A DNA stretch of 64,000 nt from Symsagittifera roscoffensis (lineage: Eukaryota > Xenacoelomorpha > Acoela > Convolutidae), in the NCBI RefSeq assembly GCF_963678635.1, contig NC_087069.1, positions 34,677,090 to 34,741,089 of the forward strand. The letters run 5' to 3'. The notes beneath the pieces were generated by a model. The model worked only from the letters and a program-made list of their open reading frames with translations, was not told the origin of the DNA and did not search any database. The position numbers and the translations under genes were made by a program. This document shows, in pieces, positions 10,965-20,261 of the stretch. Each line of letters begins with the position of its first letter. The first letter of the stretch is position 1.

Positions 10965-11986
10965 TTAGGGTGAACCTAATTCAGATTTTCGGTCTGAAAA
11001 ATTAACTCTTGCATGCAGAAGTTTTGTGAAATAGGTCATTTACTCTTTTTAATTAAGTCTCTGTTCCAACTTTTTGTTATTAATTTATGTAAGTTTCTTT
11101 TTTGCACTTCCAACTTTATGTCTTATGATTCTAAATTGAACACATTAAAGCAGATTTGAATTGGTACTCTATTTTCTGTTAAACTTACGTGCTATTTTCT
11201 CTGACTTTGCGATCATCTGTTCAAAAGTTAGGTCTTTAGTCATGTTGATATGAGCAAATAACTCCTCCAGTTCAGGGATCTCAAGAGTCACTTCAGTCGA
11301 GAATTTGTCCACCGCCTTGCGCATTTCTTGAAACGTAACCTGAAGAAGTCACTTCAATTTTTGATGTCACTAACTAATGTCGAAGCATTGATCAAAAAGT
11401 TAACAATATCAAAGAACACACAAAAATCTGATAATTCGCTTCTTTTTGTAATCTAAAACTTTTGGTCATAAAAATTGATATGAGTTACGTTTTCAGCAAG
11501 AACGAAAGTAGCTTTTCAAGAAAAAAAAACATTACCATCAAAAAGTTCCCGAGCAAAACAAATCAGATGCCAAACTTGCCTTTCCCCTGTTGTCGTGGTC
11601 GAAAACCCTGAAAGCACGCCTCAATTCCAAGTCACTGCATGGATCTTTAATGACGCTGTCAATCTCCTGACGTCGGGCAGGCATCATCAGAAAATTTTAT
11701 AAGATTAACTTAACCAACAAAATCGAAGATACCGTTAAAAGTTGAATAACCAAAAAATATATTTTTAGAAGCTTCCTGGCAAAAAAACTAGCCATGTAAG
11801 AGTTTCTGACGTGTGAGTTAACAAAGAATAGAGCTTTCAGCAGTGAACTTTATCTCCCGAAATCTATCATTTGCTTAGACAATGCCTGCCTCTAGGAAGT
11901 CAACGAAGTCAATATCATCTCCATCCGTTCTACTTCTGTCTAATATGCGCTGCAGTTTGCTTTTCTCAACATGTTGACCAAGCAGT
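10965..11986 (-). CDS. EF-hand (calmodulin/centrin-like) gene, last four coding exons
   Basis: Four exons fit splice rules and phase on the minus strand: 11986-11890 (97 nt), 11666-11580 (87 nt), 11339-11189 (151 nt) and 10993-10965 (29 nt including TAA). They encode an EF-hand with IDFVDFLE, then LELRRAFRVFDHDNRGK (start of a third EF-hand), then VTFQEMRKAVDKF and a degenerate fourth hand (IPELEELFAHINM). Acceptors are TTTCAG, GTCAG, CTTCAG and TTTTTCAG. The 11189 donor is GTAAGT, and the 11580 donor is GC (AAAG|GCAAGT). The 11890 donor is also GC in my model (GAG|GCAGGC), with a weak GT alternative 9 nt further on. The loop retains D-x-D-x but other positions are atypical. Upstream exons are not found; retroelements occupy that side. 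Confidence 0.6.
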
Positions 11987-11998
11987 CTGAAATGGGAG

Positions 11999-12005
11999 AG
12001 TGGAA
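11999..12005. repeat. Target-site duplication, left (AGTGGAA)
   Basis: AGTGGAA here and at 15209-15215 bracket the PHD-RT-RLE element exactly, next to its A-tail. Confidence 0.75.
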
Positions 12006-15000
12006 TTTTTTTTTTTTTAAAACACCACGAGGTGTACTTGTAAATTCAATAGTTGTAAATACAGCAAAAGGTTAAAAAGCAGTTGGCTTATAGCCCGTTG
12101 AGTTAACTTCTAAAGCTTCCAGTAAGCAGGCAGCATTACCGCGTTGCAGTGCAATGCCGAGTCTTTGTTTGAGGAACGTGAATGACCTTTTCTCACCAGT
12201 GGTCGTCTTGATTCTATAGGAAATAGAGGATAGAGTTTTGTATGTCGAGCTTCCGATGCCACCAAGATGTTCCACGGCGATGGGCTCGAACATGCAGTTG
12301 CGTGGCAGACCAGAATAGTGTTGGCGCTTACGAAATTCAGCATGGTTAGCAACAGTGGGACCATCTTCGAGGCCTGTTGATAGATTTGACTGTGCTTGTC
12401 GGTTTACACAGGTAAAGTCCCAGACTAAAACTGCGCCATTTTTCCATGGGACTAAAGTAGCACCGTCTGGTCTTTTACCATCGTCACGCAGCATACCGGT
12501 CGGCTCGAGTTTGCTGTGTACTCCTGCTGATTTCAACGCGTCTCTGATGACTTCATTACCAAGTTGATGCCTGATGAAACGACTTTTGATTTTCGGGCAT
12601 ATAAGTGGATGAATGCCTTGGCTGTCGCATTTAGTGCCACATGCACAGTTGCATGAAAAAAGAAGGGGGGCACCAAGGCGAAGTCCCGTAGCAATTCTGA
12701 AAGCGTCATCAGTCAGCTGGAGACCGAGCGTATCAGACGGAATAGCAGCAAGCCAGTCTCCGGAACCGGGAACAGAGCATCCTTGTAAACGAACTTTGTC
12801 ACTGTCACAGGTGGTGTTAGCTAGGAGAGACGACCGCCTACGAGAAACAATCGGAGTGTACCAGCTTTTCTGCCACTTTTGCTTGTCTTCCAGTGGCATA
12901 TCAGGAGAAACAGTTTCAGACCACAGTTCAATGGCATTCTTGAAGGACTTGCTGGTGTATTGAGACGCAATGACTTTGAAGACGTCTTCACTGGTGGCGA
13001 GTGTAGACGAAATATAGGCAGCCAAAGTAAGGTCCGAAGGTGACTGTAAGCCTAGACCACCGAGTTTGATAGGCAATGTGAGCTGATCCCATTCTCTGTT
13101 GGTAATCAGAATGTTACTGACAGTTTGAACAGCTCCACGGATATAAGAGGTGATTTTTTCAACAGAGTTCATAAAAACAAAAGTAGGAGCAGTGCGGAAC
13201 AAATACATGAGCTTAGGCATGGCAAAACAATGTCGGAGCAGGAAAAACGCGACGTGTGAAGGCAGTAACGGAACATTCTTGCAGAGGTTTTCGATTTTCT
13301 CTCTCTTCTCTTCCAATGCATGCTGTAAAGCTGTATGGCCCAGAGGGCTTTCTAGCAGTTCAGCGTCTTCGGTGCTCACGCTGCTGATACCAGGACAGAC
13401 ACGTCTGAATTCACGTAAAATCATATCGCTCTTTTGCTGGTCTTGTGTGAAGACAGTGATTTCACATTTGGTGTTATTGAGGTTTAACCCGAGACCTTTG
13501 GCACTGTCAATGAACTTGGCGAGGTCACGCAAAACTATCTGCCACTTGTCTCCAGCACTGATGTCGTCCATGTAACCGACCTTGAACTTGGATGAGATTG
13601 CAGTGAGACAGCGATGCACTCCGAGACAGAAACCAAAAGACGCAATTGGGTCCCCCTGTTGGAAACCTTCTCTCGATAGCAAAGTGTGGTCACCATAAAC
13701 AAGGAAACTCTCCCGCTCGTAGCACATGTTGAAAAAAGGCAAAAGCTCAGGGCAAAACTCTTCGAAAGCAAAAGCAATACTGTCACGACGCATGGTGTTG
13801 AAAGCATTGCTGAAATCCAACTTGAGGAAAACGTCATCGTCTGAAGCTAACTCGAAGAAGGAGCGAGCAGCATGGACCGCAACTTCGGCACCATTTTTCG
13901 CACCAGCACCAAGTTGAAAGGGACTGAAAAACTCCTTGAACCTCGCTGTTTCGTACTGACCAGCACATTTACCTGCAATCCTGCGCCAGACTTCTCCTAC
14001 AGCAATGGGCCTCAGGTCATCTACTTTTCCTTTTTTGGCAAGCGTCGTCAAGTTGGCTGCCGCAAAAACTGGTCTAATGAAATCTGGGGCTTTGCCAGCA
14101 AGCATCAAATTGACAAAATCCGTAAGAGTGTCCAGGAACGTGTTGCCTGCGTCGATGGAATGTGAAGAAAGGGCGTCTTTGATATGTTGCGGTCGGACAC
14201 CACTGGGTCCACCTGCTGAGCCATTGGGGAAACTCTGGATAGCGCTGTGAACTGCAGAACTAGTCACTTGCAGGGGTTCATACTGGTGGCACTGTGGGAA
14301 TGACTGTCTGTCCAGTGCAGGAGGAGGATGCTTTTTCTCCAGGATTTTGACACTTTTGTCACTTGGGGGGACAACAGACTTATCCGAGGAAGCTATTCTA
14401 ACGGCAGCTTTGATGTTCCCCTCATTAATCTTTTCACAAACAAGCCTTGCAAGTTTTTCTGCATCTGTGTTTTTCCCTGCAGAAGGACTACGGTGGGCCG
14501 GCTCAGGAATAATGAGGGTATCTGCTACGCTAAAAGCATCGATTTGTCGCTTTATCAATGTTGTTAAACTGGTCTTCTTAACACACCCGGCGCGTGCGGG
14601 AGCTTTCAGGCATCTGGACGCAGCCGTGAAAAGTTGAACCCACGCCATTTTATTGTCAGGGTCGTTGAGGATATCTCGCAAAACCTTGCTAAGAGTTTGT
14701 GCAAAAAGAAACCTTGCAGCTTTTGGCACATACTTGACAGTTTTGCACTGGAAAGCTCTCACCGCTTTGATGAAATCCTGAGAAGTGAAAGAGTGGGGGT
14801 CTGTAGCAGTTGCACTGTGATCACGTTCTTCAGATGGGGATTTGTTGGAATACGGGCACCGACTTCCCACTGGTCCATGGACGCGTAGAGAACCATTCTT
14901 CTGAACCACAATAGACATGCTACATCCAGGACAGTTTATGCGTTTGGTGTCTTTGCGTCGGCAGTTTGGGCAGCTGTAGTTGTATAAGCTGGCATTCTCT

Positions 15001-15208
15001 AATGGTAGCCCAGCACAGATCGAGTGAGACCAGGAGTTGCATTCGTCACACTGTACCCAGTCTCGAGATTGATCACCGCTTGCTTGGCACGGTCTGTGTG
15101 AGCAGGACGTATCCGCATCGTCAGTCTGGGGGCTACCACGGTTGCCCCTCCTGCTTCTACGCATTTCTCCTGAAGCTATTTAATAAGTTTATCACAACAA
15201 TTAGGCTA
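12006..15208 (-). mobile_element. Full-length PHD-RT-RLE non-LTR retrotransposon
   Basis: A 3.2-kb element on the minus strand: a short 5' leader (about 44 nt before the ATG, starting TTAGCCTAATTGTTG), one 1030-codon ORF, a ~50-nt 3' UTR and an A-tail (T-run on the plus strand at 12006-12017). It is flanked by 7-bp AGTGGAA duplications, evidence of target-primed insertion. The same leader sequence occurs at 19545-19580, showing another family member. Its 3' end sits about 19 nt upstream of an EF-hand exon acceptor, in sense orientation to that gene. Confidence 0.8.
12072..15164 (-). CDS. PHD finger-reverse transcriptase-restriction-like endonuclease polyprotein
   Basis: An intact 1030-residue ORF starting at ATG 15164. 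Domains: a PHD-type zinc finger (C21, C26, C39, C42, H47, C50, C65, C68); a second small zinc module (C78, C81, H96, C103); reverse transcriptase with motif A KLDFSNAFN (D450), motif B GFQQGDP (502-506) and motif C YMDD (531-534); a Cys/His knuckle near 838-857 followed by RHQ; and a PD-(D/E)XK-like nuclease core (RPDG near 898-901, VWDFTC with D916). The knuckle plus PD-(D/E)XK order matches restriction-like endonucleases of R2-type non-LTR elements. The N-terminal PHD finger may direct binding to histone tails or DNA (inference). No stops or frameshifts, so it is possibly active. Confidence 0.8.
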   Translation of the reverse strand: MRRSRRGNRGSPQTDDADTSCSHRPCQASGDQSRDWVQCDECNSWSHSICAGLPLENASLYNYSCPNCRRKDTKRINCPGCSMSIVVQKNGSLRVHGPVGSRCPYSNKSPSEERDHSATATDPHSFTSQDFIKAVRAFQCKTVKYVPKAARFLFAQTLSKVLRDILNDPDNKMAWVQLFTAASRCLKAPARAGCVKKTSLTTLIKRQIDAFSVADTLIIPEPAHRSPSAGKNTDAEKLARLVCEKINEGNIKAAVRIASSDKSVVPPSDKSVKILEKKHPPPALDRQSFPQCHQYEPLQVTSSAVHSAIQSFPNGSAGGPSGVRPQHIKDALSSHSIDAGNTFLDTLTDFVNLMLAGKAPDFIRPVFAAANLTTLAKKGKVDDLRPIAVGEVWRRIAGKCAGQYETARFKEFFSPFQLGAGAKNGAEVAVHAARSFFELASDDDVFLKLDFSNAFNTMRRDSIAFAFEEFCPELLPFFNMCYERESFLVYGDHTLLSREGFQQGDPIASFGFCLGVHRCLTAISSKFKVGYMDDISAGDKWQIVLRDLAKFIDSAKGLGLNLNNTKCEITVFTQDQQKSDMILREFRRVCPGISSVSTEDAELLESPLGHTALQHALEEKREKIENLCKNVPLLPSHVAFFLLRHCFAMPKLMYLFRTAPTFVFMNSVEKITSYIRGAVQTVSNILITNREWDQLTLPIKLGGLGLQSPSDLTLAAYISSTLATSEDVFKVIASQYTSKSFKNAIELWSETVSPDMPLEDKQKWQKSWYTPIVSRRRSSLLANTTCDSDKVRLQGCSVPGSGDWLAAIPSDTLGLQLTDDAFRIATGLRLGAPLLFSCNCACGTKCDSQGIHPLICPKIKSRFIRHQLGNEVIRDALKSAGVHSKLEPTGMLRDDGKRPDGATLVPWKNGAVLVWDFTCVNRQAQSNLSTGLEDGPTVANHAEFRKRQHYSGLPRNCMFEPIAVEHLGGIGSSTYKTLSSISYRIKTTTGEKRSFTFLKQRLGIALQRGNAACLLEALEVNSTGYKPTAF

Positions 15209-15215
15209 AGTGGAA
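15209..15215. repeat. Target-site duplication, right (AGTGGAA)
   Basis: Pairs with 11999-12005 around the element. Confidence 0.75.
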
Positions 15216-15407
15216 ATCAAAAAACGCGTTTTGAAAAATTCAAATTAATGTAGAAAGAATATTTAAAACTATCGATATCTTTGAAGATAGCGAAAGAGAG
15301 CGTTTAATTTCGTAAATGCGGCAAAGGCTAATACCTACCTATGCATTATAAAAATTCGTATTATTTTAAATGTGAATTTAAGCGGGACAAAAATTAATCG
15401 AAGAGTT
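15216..15407. other. Short AT-rich spacer, probable intron remainder
   Basis: About 190 bases between the two retroelements. If the EF-hand model is right, this is host intron. No exon seen. Confidence 0.4.
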
Positions 15408-15468
15408 ATTGTAGTAGCACAGTTCACAGCTATCACTAATCCGCTTCAATTGGCAAACGCGTAACTAT

Positions 15469-16287
15469 TTGAGTAAATAATAAACTTCTGAGAGCGCGTC
15501 GCTATCTCCCAATGTCCCTAAGACAGCCGCCGCGTTTCCAACTTGAATCGCAATGGAGATGCGTTGTTTCATGTAAAATGACGATTTTGGTTCTTGAGTA
15601 CTTTCGTTGAGTTTTCTACCCAGGGTCTTGAGAAATTTGAGCGTTTGTGGATCGCATCCGCCTTGGATCTCGAAAGCAACTGGGGCGAAAATGTATCCTC
15701 GATTTATTAAATCAGCGTATTTCGAGGTTTTACGGTTTTCGGCTTCAGAGGCAGCAGAGAATTGAGATGCAGTGCCAGAGGACAGACGGCTTGGTGCCAG
15801 GGCGTCGACAACAGTGGCATCCCATATGAGTGACTGACCTCACTCCCAAGGCACCAACGAGAGTCCATCTGGACGTTTCTGGTCTGCTGTGGACAGACCA
15901 GGAGGCTCGAGAACTGAAGGAATGTTGCTCGATCCTAAAGCTCGCTTCACTACATCGTTAATCATTGAGTGGCGCTGAAGCCTGCCGGCGCTTCTCCTGC
16001 ACGAAAGACCGTGGCCTCCAAAAGTGTCGACGTGCTCACCGCAACGGCAGACGTGAGGCTCACATATGGGAACACCAAGACGAAGAGCGAGAGATATTCG
16101 GAGATGGATATTGGAAAGCTTGAGGCCCAAAGAACTTGACGGCAGGGCGGTGAGCCAAGCAGACTGTAGCTTACCCTCGAAAGACTTAAGGCGAATGCGA
16201 GATTTATTGTCAGGTGCGTCGGTGATCAGATTGTTAAGCTGGGTTCTGTATACGGGGTCAGAACAAGACTTCTGAAAGTTGTTCTCG
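15469..16287 (-). pseudogene. RLE nuclease tail of broken PHD-RT element
   Basis: C-terminal third of the second element. It keeps a Cys/His knuckle (CRCGEHVDTFGGHGLSC), the arginine-rich RLQRHSMIND segment and the nuclease core RPDGLSLVPWE, where a TGA stop (15840-15842) interrupts just before the second catalytic Asp. Beyond that stop the frame stays open to 15469 and reads the expected WDATVVDALAPS and QRISIAIQVGNAAAVLG. One premature stop is therefore the only lesion in this part. Confidence 0.65.
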
Positions 16288-16896
16288 TTCTTTTTAATTA
16301 AAAGAAATATTTCAAAATCAGCGAGCTTAAAAACGAAACTGAACTCCTACTGTGGATATGTAACCCCAATTGTGTCATATGGCTCACCCATATGGAAAGC
16401 AAATATGTGTGAATTAAAAATTATTGAAGATGTCCAAAGAAAAGCTACACGTTGGATACTGTCATGTAACAACATCAACTATAAAGACAGACTGATTAGA
16501 TTAAACCTGCTTCCACTGTCTCTCTACCACGAAATGCACGACATTCTCTTGCTTCATAAAATAATAAACGACCAATACAACTTCCATTGGAGACAATTTG
16601 TTCAGTTCAAAGAATCTACAGCCCCAACAAGAACATCAACGAAAAATAACTTAGCGCATAAAAATTATCATTACGAAAAATTGAAAAGCAATTTCTGGCA
16701 CAGAACACCTATACTAGCAAAAATTTTTTTACAGACTCAGGAAGAAGAAGACCTGTTTGCGATGAAATACGAAAGACTCAAATCAAGCCTCAAAAACGTT
16801 TTCTGGATATATTTCATCAGTAAATATGAGGAAAGTGTCCCATGCACATGGAGAACAAACTACTGCAATAGCTGTGTAAACTCAAAGAAACTATAA
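16279..16896 (+). CDS. C-terminal fragment of LINE reverse transcriptase
   Basis: A 205-codon open frame corresponding to the RT thumb and C-terminal domain of a CR1/Jockey/RTE-like LINE: VTPIVSYGSPIWKANM, EDVQRKATRWIL, RLIRLNLLPLSLYHE and a Cys-containing end (NYCNSCVN). The catalytic palm is missing because the copy is 5' truncated. The first few codons come from the host element, so the frame is chimeric at its start and the real boundary is near 16288. Not functional alone. Confidence 0.6.
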   Translation: MFSFFLIKRNISKSASLKTKLNSYCGYVTPIVSYGSPIWKANMCELKIIEDVQRKATRWILSCNNINYKDRLIRLNLLPLSLYHEMHDILLLHKIINDQYNFHWRQFVQFKESTAPTRTSTKNNLAHKNYHYEKLKSNFWHRTPILAKIFLQTQEEEDLFAMKYERLKSSLKNVFWIYFISKYEESVPCTWRTNYCNSCVNSKKL

Positions 16897-16980
16897 AACT
16901 CAGTTTAAAACTCCCAATGCGGGGCATTTTAGCCCCATGACTTTATGTCTAAATCCTAGTTTATTATTATTATTATTATA
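16288..16980 (+). mobile_element. Nested 5'-truncated LINE with (ATT)n tail
   Basis: About 690 bp of the 3' end of a non-LTR element, inserted opposite in direction to its host element. It ends in a TATTATTATT microsatellite tail at about 16960-16980. Just before the tail is a hairpin (16917-16938; GGGGC stem, loop ATTTTA), the sort of structure recognised by the element's own RT. I could not identify a clear target duplication. Confidence 0.65.
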
Positions 16981-18629
16981 GTGGTGGAGCCAGAGAGCTC
17001 ATACCATTGTGACAAGGCTCCTTCATACAATGGGTCTGAGAAAGGCATATTGAGGATTTCGGAACAGAGGCGTGAAGAACTGGCAACAGACGAGAGATAC
17101 CCGCATACGGCAAGAACAGACGCAGATCCTAATCCGAGACCACCTAAAGCTGCGGGAAGGGACGCTTGCTTGCGGGCGTCAGTATCAAGTCTTATGTTGC
17201 AGATGCTCTCGAGGCTGAGGTAGAGGATGTCGTCGAATTTAGCTAAGAGTTCAGGGAAATTGAAACACGGAGAGGAGCGAAGGATATATAACAACTTCGG
17301 GATAGAAAACGAACTCTTCAAAAGAAAGAAAGCATGATGAGCCTCGATGTTTATCAGACGCAAACACATGCGCTCCAAATCAGCTATCTTGTCACTGAGA
17401 ACATTGGAGATGGCAAGATTCCCTACAGGAGCCCCCAGGATTATCAAGTTGTCGATGCCCGTAGTTTTCATCAACGGGGAGATCTTGTTGAACTCTGACA
17501 AGATGAGCGACTTTTGTGTCTCCGATGAGTTGCCTAAAAAATACAGCTCGCACTTGTCGGGACGGACCTCGAGACCTAACTTGGCATTTTCGGAGATGAT
17601 CATGCGGAAGTCGCGCAGGACGATGGCGTAATCTCCGCCTAAGTTTCCATCGTCTAGATACCACAGGTTTAACTCTGATTCTACTTTGTGGGTGATTTCG
17701 TTCACAGTATCACAGAAAATTGGCGGTGCCTCAGGGTCGCCTTGCTGACCACCTTCGTCTGAAGACAAAGCGGAATCACCGATGAAAAGATGTGATGCGG
17801 AGTCATAAGCTGCGTGCGTATAAGGATAAAGACCTGGATAACGCTCAAGGATCAGAGATAAAAACTTGTTCCGCGAGATGGAATTGAACGCATTCTTGAC
17901 ATCTATTTTGAGAATGACCTTGCCGCTACTTTCAGTATTGTCATGTATGTACATTCGCGTGGCATGAACTGAAGCCTCTGCTCCTCGAGGCGTGCCATAG
18001 CCTAGTTGACGGGCGCCGTATGACTCTTTTCTAGCAGTTGAGTAGGCGCGTCCACCACATTTGGAGGCCAATCTGCGGAAGACGTTTTCCACAGCAATGG
18101 GTCGAACTCCTCCAGTCTTCTTGCTCAGGACGAACAGATTAGCTCCAAACACAAACGGGCGAATGAGAACCGGGACTTTTCCTACCAGAACGATGTTGAT
18201 AAAAGACGTGAGACTACTCAAGAAGGGCTGTGAGGCTTCTCCACGTTGACTGATCAGGTCTTTAAGAATCCGCGGAGTCACTCGATCAGGCCCAGCAGCA
18301 GAACCAGAAGGAAAAAGCTGAATGGCTTCGGAGACACTGGAGACGCGGCAAACAACCGGAGACTCTGAAGAAGGGACTGGAATGGAGGAGACAGCATTGG
18401 AACGCGGGGGATGTTTTTTCCTCAGCTCGTCCACAACAGCAGGGTCACTAGGATCCACCATTTCCTCATCTGAGGAGGCAACACGAATGGCGCCTTTGAT
18501 GTCGGAGGCTTCTATCTTGACAGAGACGCGCTTGCTCAGCTCTTCAGACGGAGACTGCGTGGAAGGCTTAGGTTTCCTCGCTTTCTTTTGGGGCTTCTTC
18601 ACCAGACTGGAAAGCACGAAACCGCTCAT
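16981..18629 (-). pseudogene. RT body of broken PHD-RT element
   Basis: An open frame with RT motifs: GGVRPIAVENVFRRL, motif A KIDVKNAFNS, motif B GGQQGDPEAPP, motif C WYLDDGNLGG, KCELYFLG, and ALGGLGLGSASVLA. It stops where the LINE interrupts it (the tail (ATT)n is read as poly-Ile). The N-terminal PHD part lies in another frame (18568-19215), so a frameshift near 18570-18630 separates them. Clearly related to, but well diverged from, the ORF at 12072-15164. Confidence 0.75.
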
Positions 18630-19215
18630 TGACCTTGGAAGCTAGTGACTGACTGTTATTATTATCCTTCTTGGTTACTGATAGGCATTTACCAATAAGA
18701 GTAAATAAACTGCACCAATGGGACAAAAGATCCGGCTGTGAAGCACGGGCTAAGTTGTTCCGTGAGGCTTTAGGAACACGTTTGAGGCAGTCAAGTCTAT
18801 CAGAACAAAAAGCACGCAAGAGTTTTATGCACTGTGGTTCGTTGACAGAACTTACTACGTCGTACTCTGAGGTACCATGGTTCCTGCATTTGCTCCCGTT
18901 GACTTTGTGCACTCGTACCAGTCCAGCTTGAGTGAGTTGGACATTCACCTTGCATACTTTACAACGTCTGACAGGTACATCCGCTGCTTCACATGATCCG
19001 CATCGGAAAAACAGGAGATTGTTCGCTGCGTCCTCACTCTCGATGTTGACACATTTGCCGTGAAACCAGGAGTCGCAGGCATCGCAGCCAACCATGAAAC
19101 CTTGCTCGTCTGGATTTCCACAGAAGCAGGATGTTGGTCGCTGGGATGCGATGCGCCCACGGGATTGAGTTGTCCGTGTCGATGCCATGTTGTGATATTC
19201 GTCAAGATTCAGCAT
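18568..19215 (-). pseudogene. PHD-finger head of broken PHD-RT element
   Basis: A 215-codon frame starting at ATG 19215 (a second ATG, MASTRTT, is nine codons in). It has a PHD finger CFCGNPDEQGFMVGCDACD followed by WFHGKCV and CGSC, and a second zinc module (RRCKVC...HKVNGSKC). This repeats the domain order of the intact element. It runs out of frame relative to the RT body. Note VPKASRNNLA, matching VPKAARFLFA of the intact element. Confidence 0.75.
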
Positions 19216-19595
19216 GCCGTATTTATGGCTGGCTCGAGTGGGTTTTCGCTAGTATCCGAAATTGCCCAATTTGTATTTAACGCAATAGTCCTCGAAGCAG
19301 TCTATCTACTTGCCGTTGAAATTTTCCAATTGCTTGCATACATAATAAGCAGCATTTAAAATGCTCGATAAGATAACCTTTACGGCATGCAATAAGAACA
19401 CCACCGTGGACACCGTCAAAGAGTCCAATGATTGTCAACTTGAGCAGATAAAACAGGTACAATTGCCGCAAATGTCACCGGGAGCATCGGAGACAGAGTG
19501 AGCATCTCCTCGATCGATTTCGTCTTGACATTGCGAGATATGAAACTATTTAATAAGTTTATCACAACAATTAGGCTAATAAGTTTATCACAACA
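19216..19595 (-). pseudogene. 5' head fragment of a PHD-RT family member with duplicated leader
   Basis: It carries the same leader as the intact element (around 19545-19580) followed by an ATG context (MSRRNRSRR) resembling the intact element's MRRSRRGNR start. A decayed Cys-rich stretch (CGNCTCFICSS) follows. The leader core TAAGTTTATCACAACAA is present twice, 26 bp apart (19554-19570 and 19580-19596). No long ORF remains. Confidence 0.5.
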
Positions 19596-19666
19596 ATTGT
19601 AGTAGTAGTGGTAAAAGACTCAATTTCATGAAAAAAGAAAATACAACATTAAACATAACCGCCGTA

Positions 19667-20012
19667 GGGTTTTAAAATTTTACATCTGAATATTTTGAGA
19701 ATGCGTTAAAATAGTAAATGCAAACTTTTGTGCATCTTCAGCTTTTAAAAATTCTAAACTATTTGTAAAAAATGATCAAAGATCATAAAAGGTTTCGTAC
19801 ATCATTATTTCAAAATTTAGAAAATTCAAACAATCAAAACTTTACAAATATTACTTAAATTATGTAACAACTATTATGTAAAAATTTTTATACAATTGTC
19901 ACCTTTTTTGGTTTTAAAATTTCGCTTGGTGGCTAAATTTCATTCGAACATGTAAGTTATTTCAAAGTTTGTTTTTTTTAGCCAGAATTTTTCGATTCTG
20001 GAACTATAGCCT
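19667..20012 (-). repeat. Inverted flank of Penelope-like element, left arm
   Basis: Reverse complement of 33796-34165 with moderate divergence and small indels. Shared landmarks include ttttacatctgaatattttg and atgatcaaagatcat. A third partial copy in the same orientation as this arm lies at 34350-34585. Confidence 0.75.
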
Positions 20013-20043
20013 TAGTGTCAGCTCACACACTAAGGCTATAGTT
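20002..20043. repeat. 17-bp perfect palindrome arms
   Basis: AACTATAGCCTTAGTGT, an 8-base spacer, then its exact reverse complement. The same word occurs once at the end of the Penelope-like coding region (33799-33817). The palindrome marks the junction between the inverted flank and the element body. Confidence 0.85.
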
Positions 20044-20090
20044 TCAGATAGGAAACTATAGGGAAGCAAGGCGAGAGTTCGGTAAGAGCT

Positions 20091-20261
20091 CTTGATGATG
20101 TTGAATTACCAAATTGGGTGCAACAAGTGTTGGCATTAGGGCCGAAAAACCCCTTCAGGGATAAGTTTAAAACACACTTTCTCGCCGATATTGACATCTT
20201 TCAATCGGATCTCAAAAATCGTAAAGTCCCAAGGGAGGCCCCTTGTGAGATCAAAGCTGTG
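20091..20261 (+). pseudogene. Penelope-like RT, N-terminal piece
   Basis: An open stretch reading ELPNWVQQVLALGPKNPF, then DKF...HFLADID and ending CEIKAV, the typical N-terminal region of Penelope-like RTs (xLPxWVxxVLxLGPKxP...F). It is interrupted at 20261 by the gypsy LTR. The next codons of the protein appear directly after LTR copies, at 21138 and at 32609. Confidence 0.65.

Larger units (their letters stand above)
15408..19605 (-). mobile_element. Broken second PHD-RT element with nested LINE, possible 10-bp target duplication
   Basis: A minus-strand relative of the 12.0-15.2 kb element, split by a LINE insertion (16288-16980). It is followed upstream by a fragment carrying the family leader (19216-19595). 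ATTGTAGTAG occurs at 15408-15417 and again at 19596-19605, bracketing the composite as a candidate target duplication. The proteins of the two elements are clearly divergent although their leaders match, so 19216-19595 may belong to the first family rather than to this one. Confidence 0.55.

Noticed and set aside
13150-15253. Several 80-141-codon plus-strand frames
   Set aside because: Antisense shadows of the 1030-codon minus-strand RT ORF.
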